In this document: piece by piece, positions 1 to 7,575 of the stretch
Numbering within the stretch: the stretch's first letter is position 1
Layout of the letters: every line of letters starts with the position of its first letter
NCBI RefSeq assembly: GCF_029626145.1
Contig: NZ_JARUBJ010000002.1
Coordinates: 2,820,501 to 2,884,500, forward strand
From: Micromonospora sp. WMMD961
Lineage (GTDB): Bacteria; Actinomycetota; Actinomycetes; Mycobacteriales; Micromonosporaceae
Direction: 5' to 3'
DNA length: 64,000 nt
The notes under the pieces: model-generated
Seen by the model: only the letters and a program-made list of their open reading frames with translations
The model's database searches: none
What the model was told of the DNA's origin: nothing
Program-made: the position numbers and the translations under genes

Positions 1-365
1 CGGTGCGCTGCGGCGGGCTCGACCTTCCGGCCGGCAGCACGGCGCTGCTGTTGCTCGGCGCGGCGAACCGCGACCCGCGCCGGTTTCCCGACCCGCAGCG
101 GTTCGACCCGACGCGGGACCAGGCGCACCCGCTGTCCTTCGGCGCGGGCCCGCACTACTGCCTCGGCGCCGGCCTGGCCAGGCTGGAGGCGCAGCTGGCC
201 TTCCCGATGCTGCTGCGCCGCCTCCCCGAACTGGCCCTGGCCGAGCCGCCCCGGCACCGGACCCGGCTGACCCTGCGCGGTTACGAGAGCCTGCTGGTGA
301 CGCTGGGCACACCGGCTGTCGCCGATCGAGGTGCGCCGGCCGGCGTGCGGTGGGGCACTCCGTAG
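1..365 (+). CDS. Cytochrome P450, C-terminal fragment (5' end outside window)
   Basis: This is the C-terminal ~120 residues of a cytochrome P450. The heme-binding loop is visible as FGAGPHYCLGAGLARLE, which fits the family pattern FGxGxHxCxGxxLAR; its Cys is the axial heme ligand and the His before it is typical of bacterial soluble P450s. The upstream segment NRDPRRFPDPQRFDPTRD is the usual meander before the loop. The frame is open to the left edge, so the start and substrate-recognition regions are missing and the substrate cannot be inferred. It ends at TAG 363-365, 45 nt before the def start, on the same strand. It is probably unrelated in function to the def-fmt-rsmB housekeeping group. 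Confidence 0.9.
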   Translation, partial: VRCGGLDLPAGSTALLLLGAANRDPRRFPDPQRFDPTRDQAHPLSFGAGPHYCLGAGLARLEAQLAFPMLLRRLPELALAEPPRHRTRLTLRGYESLLVTLGTPAVADRGAPAGVRWGTP

Positions 366-410
366 ACTGGTACGGCACCCCTCGTCCGACCCGTGAAGGA
401 GCCACCCCGC

Positions 411-968
411 GTGACCGTCCAGCCCATCCGTCTGTTTGGGGATCCGGTGCTGCGCACGCCGGCCGATCCGGTGGTCGACTTCGACGCCGAGCTGCGTCGG
501 CTGGTCGCCGACCTGACCGACACGATGCGTGAGCAGAACGGCGCCGGCCTGGCCGCCCCGCAGCTCGGTGTGAGCCTGCGGGTGTTCGCCTTCGACGTCG
601 ACGACGTGCTCGGGCACCTGGTCAATCCCGTGCTGGAGTTTCCCGACGAGGAGGAGCAGGACGGCCCGGAGGGCTGCCTGTCCATCCCCGGGCTCTACTT
701 CGACACCAAGCGCCGCCAGAACGTCATCGCCAAGGGCTTCAGCGCGTTCGGCGACCCGATGCAGATCGTCGGCACCGGCCTGATGGCCCGCTGCGTGCAG
801 CACGAGACCGACCACCTGGACGGCGTGCTCTTCCTGGACCGGCTGGACGCCGCCGGTCGCAAGGAGGCCATGAAGGCGATCCGTCAGGCCGACTGGTACG
901 ACGCGGCTGCCCCGCCCACGGTCAAGCTCAGCCCGCACATCAGCGACCCCTTCGGTCTGGGTCGGTGA
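411..968 (+). CDS. def: Peptide deformylase
   Basis: Removes the N-formyl group from nascent peptides, using a bound metal. All three family motifs are present: GAGLAAPQ (residues 44-51), EGCLS (87-91, Cys89 as metal ligand) and HETDH (131-135, two His ligands and the catalytic Glu). The length of 185 residues is normal. I chose GTG 411 because a GAAGGAG ribosome-binding site ends 9 nt upstream (395-401); an upstream in-frame GTG at 393 overlaps that site and is unlikely. A TAGACT hexamer at 363-368 could be the -10 box. The gene overlaps or abuts fmt, whose product makes the formyl-Met-tRNA that creates the substrate of this enzyme. Confidence 0.97.
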   Translation: MTVQPIRLFGDPVLRTPADPVVDFDAELRRLVADLTDTMREQNGAGLAAPQLGVSLRVFAFDVDDVLGHLVNPVLEFPDEEEQDGPEGCLSIPGLYFDTKRRQNVIAKGFSAFGDPMQIVGTGLMARCVQHETDHLDGVLFLDRLDAAGRKEAMKAIRQADWYDAAAPPTVKLSPHISDPFGLGR

Positions 969-973
969 CCCGG

Positions 974-1900
974 ATGCGCGTGGTCTTCGCCGGTACGCCG
1001 GCCGTCGCCGTCCCCGCCCTGGCCGCCGTCGCCGCCTCCCGGCACGAGCTGGTCGCCGTGGTCACCCGGCCCGACGCGCCCGCCGGACGCGGGCGTGGCC
1101 TGTCCCGGTCCCCGGTCGGCGAGTGGGCCGACGAGCACGGCGTCGAGGTGCTCACACCGGCCCGCCCCCGCGAGCCCGAGTTCCTCGACCGGCTGCGCGT
1201 GCTCGCACCGGACTGCGTGCCGGTGGTCGCCTACGGCGCGCTGGTGCCGCCGGCCGCCCTGGAGATCCCGCGGCACGGCTGGATCAATCTGCACTTCTCG
1301 CTGCTGCCCGCGTGGCGTGGCGCCGCGCCCGTGCAGCACGCCGTGCTGCACGGTGACGAGGTGACCGGTGCCAGCGTCTTCCAGCTGGAGGAGGGTCTGG
1401 ACACCGGCCCGGTCTACGGCACCCTGACCGACGAGATCCGCGCCGCCGACACTTCCGGCGACCTGCTGGGGCGGCTCGCCGACTCCGGCGCCGGGCTGCT
1501 GGTGGCGGTGCTCGACGCGATCGACGACGGCACCGCCCGGGCCGAGCCGCAGCCCGCCGACGGGGTGTCGCTGGCACCGAAACTGACTGTGGACGACGCC
1601 CGGGTGCGCTGGGGCGACCCGGCTTTCGCCGTGGACCGTCGGCTCCGGGCGTGCACCCCGGCCCCGGGCGGCTGGACCACGTTCCGAGGGGAGCGGGTGA
1701 AGCTCGGCCCGGTCGTGCCGGTGCCCGACGGTCCGGAGTTGAAGCCGGGGGAGTTGCTGGTGGAGAAGTCCCGGGTGCTCGCCGGCACGGCGACCGTGCC
1801 GGTGCGCCTCGGTGAGGTCCGTGCCGCAGGTAAGCGGGCGATGGGCGCGACCGACTGGGCCCGCGGTGTCCGGGTCGGCGTCGGCGAGGACTTCGCGTGA
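974..1900 (+). CDS. fmt: Methionyl-tRNA formyltransferase
   Basis: Transfers a formyl group from 10-formyl-tetrahydrofolate to initiator Met-tRNA. The N-terminal formyltransferase domain holds the catalytic Asn-His-Asp set: Asn105 and His107 in NLHFSLLPAWRGAAP, and Asp143 in GLDTGPVY. The C-terminal OB-like domain (about residues 200-308) is present, giving the expected ~308 residues. The family sequence starts at MRVVFAGTP, so I placed the start at ATG 974; a GTG at 965 that overlaps the def stop codon as GTGA is an alternative adding three residues. The 3' end overlaps rsmB by GTGA (1897-1900). This is a translationally coupled def-fmt-rsmB group. Confidence 0.96.
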   Translation: MRVVFAGTPAVAVPALAAVAASRHELVAVVTRPDAPAGRGRGLSRSPVGEWADEHGVEVLTPARPREPEFLDRLRVLAPDCVPVVAYGALVPPAALEIPRHGWINLHFSLLPAWRGAAPVQHAVLHGDEVTGASVFQLEEGLDTGPVYGTLTDEIRAADTSGDLLGRLADSGAGLLVAVLDAIDDGTARAEPQPADGVSLAPKLTVDDARVRWGDPAFAVDRRLRACTPAPGGWTTFRGERVKLGPVVPVPDGPELKPGELLVEKSRVLAGTATVPVRLGEVRAAGKRAMGATDWARGVRVGVGEDFA

Positions 1901-3333
1901 CGGCCCCGGAGGGGACCCGACCCACCCGCTCGGGCCCGCCCACGGGTCGTGGCGGGGACCGCCGGCCGGTCCGGCCACCACTGGACCGACCGCGTCGTGC
2001 CGCGTACGAGGCGGTGGCCGCCGTGCACCGCGACGACGCGTTCGCCAACCTGGTGCTGCCGATCATCCTGCGGGAGGAGGGGCTGTTCGGCCGGGACGCG
2101 GCCTTCGCCACCGAGCTGACCTACGGCACCCTGCGCCACCTGGGCACGTTGGACGCGATCCTGACCGACGCGTCCGGTCGGGACGTGGCCCGCATCGACC
2201 CGCCGGTACGCGACGCGTTGCGCCTCGGTGCGTACCAACTGCTGCACACCCGGGTGCCGGCACACGCCGCCGTCTCGTCGACAGTGGACCTGGTCCGCTC
2301 GGTCGCGCCGGGTGCCACCGGCTTCGCCAACGCGGTGCTGCGCGAGGTGTCCACCCGTGACGTGGACGCCTGGGTGGCGAAGCTGGCCCCGCCGATGGAG
2401 ACCGACCCGGTCGGGCACCTGGCCCTTGCGTACAGCCATCCGCAGTGGATCGTGCGAGCCTTCTCCGAGGCGCTCGACGGCGACCTGGGCGAGACGGCCC
2501 GCCTCCTGATCGAGGACAACGAGCGCCCGCCGGTGCACCTCTGCGCCCGGCCGGGGCTGATCGACCCGGTCGAGCTGGCCGACCAGGTCGGCGGCGCGCC
2601 CGGTGCCTTCTCGCCGTACGCCGTCTATCTGCCCGGCGGCGCGCCCGGCGACGTGCCGGCGGTGGCTGACGGCCGTGCCCACGTCCAGGACGAGGGCTCC
2701 CAGTTGGTGGCCGCCGCGCTCGCCGACGCGCCGCTCGACGGTCCGGACGGGCGCTGGCTGGACCTGTGCGCCGGTCCGGGTGGCAAGGCCGGTCTGCTGG
2801 GTGCCCTGGCCGCGCAGCGTGGCGCCCGGGTGACCGCGGTGGAGGTGGCCGAGCACCGGGCCCGGCTGGTGTCCCAGGCGACCCGGGGCCTGCCGGTGGC
2901 CGTGCTGGCCATGGACGGCCGGGAGGTCGGCGGCGACCCGAAGCTGCCCGAGCAGCACTTCGACCGGGTGCTCGTCGACGCCCCGTGCACGGGGCTGGGC
3001 TCGCTGCGCCGCCGGCCGGAGTCACGGTGGCGTCGCCAGCCGTCCGACCTGCCGCCACTGACCCGGCTGCAGCGGGAGCTGCTCGGCGCGGCGCTGCGGG
3101 CGGTCCGCCCCGGCGGCCTGGTCGCCTATGTCACCTGCTCGCCGCACACGGTCGAGACGCACGTGACGGTGACCGAGGCCGCCCGCCGCAGCGGGGTCGC
3201 GGTGGACTTCGTGGACGCCCGCCCGCTGCTGCCGGCCGGCATGCCCGGTCTGGGCGACGGGCCGACCGTGCAGCTCTGGCCGCACCGCCACGGCACCGAC
3301 GCGATGTTCCTCGCCGTCCTGCGGCGTAGCTGA
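1897..3333 (+). CDS. rsmB: 16S rRNA (cytosine-967-C5) methyltransferase RsmB
   Basis: SAM-dependent rRNA m5C methyltransferase (Sun/Fmu family). An N-terminal NusB-like RNA-binding domain (about residues 30-165) is followed by a Rossmann methyltransferase domain. The SAM loop is LDLCAGPGGK (around 288-297). Both catalytic Cys regions of m5C methyltransferases are visible: DAPCTGLGS (around 361-369) and TCSPH (around 412-416). The first ~30 residues are a Pro/Arg/Gly-rich extension before the NusB fold. The GTG start lies in a GTGA overlap with fmt. A large perfect palindrome lies 8 bp after the stop and probably ends the transcript. Confidence 0.95.
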   Translation: MTAPEGTRPTRSGPPTGRGGDRRPVRPPLDRPRRAAYEAVAAVHRDDAFANLVLPIILREEGLFGRDAAFATELTYGTLRHLGTLDAILTDASGRDVARIDPPVRDALRLGAYQLLHTRVPAHAAVSSTVDLVRSVAPGATGFANAVLREVSTRDVDAWVAKLAPPMETDPVGHLALAYSHPQWIVRAFSEALDGDLGETARLLIEDNERPPVHLCARPGLIDPVELADQVGGAPGAFSPYAVYLPGGAPGDVPAVADGRAHVQDEGSQLVAAALADAPLDGPDGRWLDLCAGPGGKAGLLGALAAQRGARVTAVEVAEHRARLVSQATRGLPVAVLAMDGREVGGDPKLPEQHFDRVLVDAPCTGLGSLRRRPESRWRRQPSDLPPLTRLQRELLGAALRAVRPGGLVAYVTCSPHTVETHVTVTEAARRSGVAVDFVDARPLLPAGMPGLGDGPTVQLWPHRHGTDAMFLAVLRRS

Positions 3334-3341
3334 TTCGGTTC

Positions 3342-3400
3342 GCTGTAAGGAAGGGTCCCTTATTAACGCTCCGCGTTAATAAGGGACCCTTCCTTACAGC
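3342..3400. terminator. Perfect 28-bp-arm inverted repeat between convergent genes
   Basis: Two perfectly complementary 28-bp arms (3342-3369 and 3373-3400) are separated by the 3-nt loop TCC. The arm contains GTAAGGAAGGGTCCCTTA and ends in TTAACGC. It sits 8 bp after the rsmB stop and 7 bp before the stop of the convergent lipoprotein gene, so it could end transcription from both sides. There is no clean U-tract. The arm is far longer and more exact than a terminator needs, which fits a dispersed repeat family. Confidence 0.7.
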
Positions 3401-3407
3401 TGGGTGC

Positions 3408-4292
3408 TCAGGTGACCGGGAGGCCCTTGGTGCCGGCGTTCTTCATCGAGCGGGTCAGGTCCCGGTCGGAGATCCAGAGGAAGCACTGCACGCCGCGGTT
3501 GCCGTTCTTCCACTCCTCCTCGTACGGCTGGTAGTAGATCGTTCCAGCGCGGAATTCGAGTTGCGAGTTGTCCGGCACCTTCGCGTACTTCGCGATCATC
3601 GACTGGCAGGCCCGGTGGGTGCGCTTGGTGTCGCGGGTGAACTCGGCGTAGCTGACGTCCGGGCCCTGCCACACCCCGACGAACTCGGCGTGGTGCTTCG
3701 CCGTGCAGGAGACCGGGACCATCTCGTCGATGTCGTCCTTGACCATCTTCGGGTTGAAGCAGCGGTACGCCAGGGGTGCCGCGCCGGACAACGCGCCCCG
3801 GAGGCTGCCGGTGCGCAGGTCGACAGTCGTGTCGTCGATGCTGACGATCTCGGTGACGTCGCAGCGGTACCAGCGGGCCCCGCCCGCCCAGGCCTGCGGC
3901 GACGGCAGCACGACGGTCAGGCCGAGTCGCCCGGAGCGCCAGTCGGCGCCGACCGCCTTGTTGACCTGCGTGTCGCACGCGGACTGCGCGGCCCGCATGC
4001 CCGCCGAACCGGGCAGCGGCGGTGTGCCGGGCTCGGCGGCCGGGCCGGTGAGGGTGCCGACGTGCATGGTCTCGACCCGGTGCGACTCGGTGCACGCCGT
4101 CGGGTTGTAGCCGGTCAGGAAGCCGACCTGCTGGGCGGTCTGGTGGCAGACGTCGGCGGCGGGCACGAACTGCTGCGCCGCGACGGGCGCCGGCCAGTCG
4201 TCGACGAGGTCACGGTCGAGTCCGGCGGGCGCGTTGCACCCGGCCAGCGCCAGGGCCGCACCTCCGGCGAACGCCGTCAACCACCGTCGCAT
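3408..4292 (-). CDS. Putative lipoprotein, septum-formation (Septum_form-like) family, copy A
   Basis: A 294-residue exported lipoprotein. The signal peptide MRRWLTAFAGGAALALAGC ends in a lipobox (LAGC, Cys19). The mature part has many Cys residues spaced like the actinobacterial Septum_form domain: DVCHQTAQQ, RCDVTEI, SLRGAL and CTAKHHAEFVGVW. The start is ATG 4292 because GGGGAGG lies 6 nt upstream and the lipoprotein signal begins there; an upstream extension in frame lacks signal-peptide features. The next gene upstream on the same strand (4377-5267) is a clear paralogue. The cell-envelope role is inferred from family resemblance only; the biochemical function is unknown. Confidence 0.7.
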   Translation of the reverse strand: MRRWLTAFAGGAALALAGCNAPAGLDRDLVDDWPAPVAAQQFVPAADVCHQTAQQVGFLTGYNPTACTESHRVETMHVGTLTGPAAEPGTPPLPGSAGMRAAQSACDTQVNKAVGADWRSGRLGLTVVLPSPQAWAGGARWYRCDVTEIVSIDDTTVDLRTGSLRGALSGAAPLAYRCFNPKMVKDDIDEMVPVSCTAKHHAEFVGVWQGPDVSYAEFTRDTKRTHRACQSMIAKYAKVPDNSQLEFRAGTIYYQPYEEEWKNGNRGVQCFLWISDRDLTRSMKNAGTKGLPVT

Positions 4293-4376
4293 CCCTGACC
4301 TCCCCGCCACTGGTGGCCGCCGACCGGACCCGGCCGGCCGGTAGCGCCACGGCGCAGCAGCATACGGCACCGATCC

Positions 4377-5267
4377 TCAGATCGCCGGAAGTCCCTCCGG
4401 GCCGGCGCCGCGCATCGAACGGGTGAGTTTGCGGTCGTCGCTCCACAGGAAACAGCGCACGCCACGGTCGCCCTCCTCCCACTCCCGTTGCGACGGTGGG
4501 TAGTAGATGGAACCGGCCCGGTACGGCAGTTCGTCGTTGTTCGGCACGGACGCGAACGTGGCGATCAGCTCCATGCAGCGCTGGTGCGCCTGGGCGGCGG
4601 CCTTGCTGAAGTCGGCCCAGCTCATGTCGCGTTCCTCGTAGACACCCACGAACTCGGCGCGGTGCGGTTCGGTGCAGAGCACGGGTGCCATGTAGTTGAG
4701 GTTGTCGCCGATCAGCTTGGGGTCGAAGCAGCGGTGCGTCAGTGGGCTGTCGCCGATCAACGCGCCGCGCAGGCTGCCGGTGCGGTTGACCGGGCGGGTG
4801 TTGTCGATGCTGCCGGTCTCGCTGATGTCGCAGCGGAACCAGCGCGCGCCGCCGGACCAGGCGGGCGCGGACGGCAACGCGAGGGTCAGCGCGAGCCGGG
4901 CGGTGTGCCAGTCGCCGCCGAGCACCTCCCGGGCCCGCTGGTCGCACTCGGCGCGGGCGGTGCGCAGCGCCGACGAGCCGGGCTCGGGCCGGGTCTCGGT
5001 CAGCGCGTCGGGCCCGACGAAGGTGCCGACGTGGATGGTCTCGGCCAGGTGGTTACGCGCGCAGTCGACCGTCTCGTAGGTGCTGGCCTGCACGACCGGG
5101 ATGATCCGGGGCAGGCAGGTGTCGGTGGCCGGGCTGAACGGCTTCGGAACCCGTAGTGCCGGCCAGTCGTCGGTGAGGTCACCGTCCGCGCCTCGTGCCG
5201 GCGTGCAACTGGCCAGCAGCATCGTCGTGACGCCGGCCAGTACCAGTGCTGGGAGCCACCGTCGCAT
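4377..5267 (-). CDS. Putative lipoprotein, septum-formation (Septum_form-like) family, copy B
   Basis: A 296-residue lipoprotein with the signal MRRWLPALVLAGVTTMLLASC (lipobox LASC, Cys21). It shares a collinear set of motifs with the downstream copy: DDWPA, a Cys pair near the N-terminus, ETIHVGTFVGPDALTETRPEPGS-type linker, SGGARWFRCDISE, SLRGAL and PHRAEFVGVY. This indicates tandem duplication. GGAAGG lies upstream of the ATG. The gap to copy A is 84 bp, so the two may be co-transcribed. Conserved Cys residues suggest disulfides outside the membrane. The specific function is not known. Confidence 0.7.
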   Translation of the reverse strand: MRRWLPALVLAGVTTMLLASCTPARGADGDLTDDWPALRVPKPFSPATDTCLPRIIPVVQASTYETVDCARNHLAETIHVGTFVGPDALTETRPEPGSSALRTARAECDQRAREVLGGDWHTARLALTLALPSAPAWSGGARWFRCDISETGSIDNTRPVNRTGSLRGALIGDSPLTHRCFDPKLIGDNLNYMAPVLCTEPHRAEFVGVYEERDMSWADFSKAAAQAHQRCMELIATFASVPNNDELPYRAGSIYYPPSQREWEEGDRGVRCFLWSDDRKLTRSMRGAGPEGLPAI

Positions 5268-5510
5268 CGTCCGCCCTTCCCGGGAGCTGGCGGCCGGTCA
5301 TCGCGCCCCGCGGCGAGACCCCGGCGGGCGTGCAGCCTATGGCACAGTCCCGCTTGGAGTGTCGTCGCCTTTCCGTCGATCGGCCAGCCATTGACGTCTG
5401 TTCGTCCGGATTCTGGGGTCCGGAGTGACTAATTCTGCACCAGTGGTCACTGCCGGATCACAGCGCGTCTCCGAAGGTGGCGCGATGCGGGTCGCGGGTC
5501 GCCACGTTCG

Positions 5511-5522
5511 TACACTGGCCAC
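5511..5522 (+). promoter_or_regulatory. Predicted -10 box giving a leaderless rpe transcript
   Basis: TACACT (5511-5516) matches the actinobacterial -10 pattern TANNNT and lies 6 nt before the rpe GTG at 5523. Transcription starting at the usual distance would begin at or next to the start codon, and no Shine-Dalgarno sequence is seen upstream of it. I see no good -35 box. The rest of the 255-bp gap before rpe shows no other clear feature. Confidence 0.4.
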
Positions 5523-6203
5523 GTGACCGTACCGCCGCCGATCGTCGCGCCGAGCATCCTGGCCGCCGATTTCTCCCGCCTCGCCGAAGAGGTCCGTGCC
5601 GTCGAGGACGCCGCGGACTGGTTGCACGTCGACGTGATGGACAACCACTTCGTGCCGAACCTGACCATCGGCCTGCCCGTGGTGCAGAGCCTGCGGGCTG
5701 TCACCGCGATGCCGTTCGACGTGCACCTGATGATCGAGGATCCGCGCCGGTGGGCCCCCGGCTACGCCGACGCCGGGGCGTACAACGTCACCTTCCACGC
5801 CGAGGCCGCCGACGACCCGGTGGCGCTGGCGAAAGACCTGCGCTCGGCCGGCGCGAAGGCGGGCCTGGCCATCGACCGGGACACCCCGATCGAGCCGTAC
5901 CTGGACCTGCTGCCCAGCTTCGACACCCTGCTGATCATGACGATCAGGGCCGGCTTCGGTGGGCAGCGGTTCATCCCACAACTGCTGGACAAGGTTCGTA
6001 CCGCCCGCCGGCACGTCTCGACCGGGCACCTGGAGCTACGCATCGAGGTGGACGGCGGGATCGCCGCCGACACCATCGAGCAGGCCGCCGCGGCGGGCGC
6101 CGACGCCTTCGTCGCCGGCACCGCCGTGTACGGCGCCGCCGACCCGGCGGAGGCGGTACGGCACCTGCGTTCGCTGGCGGAACGCGCGGCTCCCGGCGCC
6201 TGA
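5523..6203 (+). CDS. rpe: Ribulose-phosphate 3-epimerase
   Basis: Interconverts ribulose 5-phosphate and xylulose 5-phosphate in the pentose-phosphate pathway. TIM-barrel motifs are in the normal order: PSILAADFSRLAEEV, LHVDVMDNHFVPNLTIG (metal-binding His and Asp), FDVHLMI, TFHAEA, GFGGQRFIPQ and RIEVDGGI near the phosphate site. Residues before GFGGQ are MTIRA rather than the more common MSVNP, a variant of the flexible loop. The length of 226 residues is normal. A response-regulator gene begins 2 nt after its stop, so the two are probably co-transcribed. Ribulose 5-phosphate is also the RibB substrate of the rib operon downstream, a plausible reason for the proximity. Confidence 0.95.
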   Translation: MTVPPPIVAPSILAADFSRLAEEVRAVEDAADWLHVDVMDNHFVPNLTIGLPVVQSLRAVTAMPFDVHLMIEDPRRWAPGYADAGAYNVTFHAEAADDPVALAKDLRSAGAKAGLAIDRDTPIEPYLDLLPSFDTLLIMTIRAGFGGQRFIPQLLDKVRTARRHVSTGHLELRIEVDGGIAADTIEQAAAAGADAFVAGTAVYGAADPAEAVRHLRSLAERAAPGA

Positions 6204-6204
6204 G

Positions 6205-7161
6205 GTGGAACCCGACGGCGACCGCAAGGACATCATCCTCGTCGTCGACGACGACGAGGACATCGCTCGTTTCGTCGAGTTCAACCTGCGGCTGCACGGC
6301 TTCGAGGTGATCCACGCCAGCGACGGCCAGGAGGCCCTCGACGTCATCGAACGCGAGCGTCCGGACCTGGCGGTGGTCGACCTCATGATGCCCCGCATCG
6401 ACGGGCTGGAACTGACCCGCCGGCTGCGCGCCGACCCGATGACCTCCGCCCTGCCGGTGATCATGCTGACCGCCAAGGGGATGACCGTCGACAAGGTGCT
6501 CGGGCTCAGCGCCGGCGCCGACGACTACCTGGTCAAGCCGTTCGACACCGCCGAGCTGGTGGCCCGGGTCTCGTCCACGCTGCGCCGCAACAAGGAGTTC
6601 CGCGAGGTCTCCCCGCTGACCGGGCTGCCCGGCAACAGCCGGATCCGTCGGGAGATCAGCGACCGGGTGCGGCAGGGTGTGGACTACGCCGTCGGCTACG
6701 TCGACATCGACCGGTTCAAGAGCGTGAACGACCGGTACGGCTTCGTCCGTGGCGACGACTTCATCTCCGCGTTGGCCCGCAGCCTGCACCGGGCGGTGGT
6801 GGGTGTCGGTCTGCCGCCGGCCTTCCTCGGACACGTCGGCGGTGACGACTTCGTCATCGTCTGCGCTCCGGACCAGGTCCGCCCGCTGACCTCCCAGGCG
6901 GTGGTGGACTTCGAGAACGCCGCCGACACGCTCTACGACCCGACCGACCGGGAGCGCGGCTTCGTCGAGCTGAAGGACCGACGCGGCAACATCCGTCGCG
7001 CCGCCCTGGTCACGCTGTCCATCGGGGTGTCCCTCTCCGACGCCGGTAAGCGGTTCACCGACCCCCTGGAGGTGATCGCGGTGGCCTCGGAGATGAAAAC
7101 GGTCGCCAAGAGCCAACCCGGGTCGTACGTGGCCGTGGACCGGCGTCGCGGCGTCACCTGA
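6205..7161 (+). CDS. Response regulator with receiver and degenerate GGDEF domain
   Basis: The N-terminal receiver domain (residues 8-123) has the acidic triad DDD (15-17), the phospho-acceptor Asp59 in VVDLMMPR and the conserved Lys111 in YLVKPFD. The C-terminal half has the GGDEF-family layout: SPLTGLPGN, YVDIDRFKSVNDRYGFVRGDDF, and a signature written GGDDF (about 212-216) preceded by GHV. The usual metal-binding Glu is Asp here, and no RxxD inhibitory site precedes it, so diguanylate cyclase activity is uncertain; it may bind GTP or be a divergent enzyme. GTG 6205 is the first in-frame start after the rpe stop. No histidine kinase is adjacent. Confidence 0.85.
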   Translation: MEPDGDRKDIILVVDDDEDIARFVEFNLRLHGFEVIHASDGQEALDVIERERPDLAVVDLMMPRIDGLELTRRLRADPMTSALPVIMLTAKGMTVDKVLGLSAGADDYLVKPFDTAELVARVSSTLRRNKEFREVSPLTGLPGNSRIRREISDRVRQGVDYAVGYVDIDRFKSVNDRYGFVRGDDFISALARSLHRAVVGVGLPPAFLGHVGGDDFVIVCAPDQVRPLTSQAVVDFENAADTLYDPTDRERGFVELKDRRGNIRRAALVTLSIGVSLSDAGKRFTDPLEVIAVASEMKTVAKSQPGSYVAVDRRRGVT

Positions 7162-7242
7162 CGCGTGATCCCGCTGTGAAGTAGCTCGCCTAGGTGGCGG
7201 CGGACGCGCGTCAGCGTGTAAGACTGCCGGTATAACCCACCA

Positions 7243-7411
7243 CGCGCTGGCGGGACTCGGTGAAATTCCGAACCGGCGGTGATCCACGGTCCAACCGTGG
7301 TCAGCCCGCGACCCGGACGGCTCTGCCGCCCGGTGGACCTGGTGAAAATCCGGGGCCGACGGTTGGGGGCGGTTCGTCCGCGCCCAGACAGTCCGGATGG
7401 GAGACAGCGCG
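7243..7411 (+). ncRNA. FMN riboswitch (RFN element)
   Basis: Hallmark RFN segments appear in order: GGTGAAATTCCGAACCGGCG (about 7259-7278), CAGCCCGCGACCCG, GGACCTGGTGAAAATCCGGG (about 7335-7354), CCGACGGTT and GTCCGGATGGGAGACAG (about 7391-7407). The closing P1 stem pairs CGCGCT (7243-7248) with AGCGCG (7406-7411). It lies ahead of ribD, so FMN should repress the rib genes. The 163 nt between the aptamer and ribD are GC-rich, with no gene and no obvious U-tract; regulation there may be by ribosome access or Rho-type termination, which I cannot decide. The segment 7162-7242 should hold the promoter, but no convincing boxes are visible. Confidence 0.95.
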
Positions 7412-7575
7412 CGGGACGGACGGTCCGTACCGGCCGCTGGCGTCAGCGTGCCGTGCCGACCTCCCGGGCCGGCTGTGCCGTTCCCGGATTCCGCCTCCGC
7501 CTGCCCGCGGCCCCATGGCCGCAGCCTCCCTGACCGCCAGCGCGCGGACGGCGAGTGAGAGGGCAGGGCAGGGCG

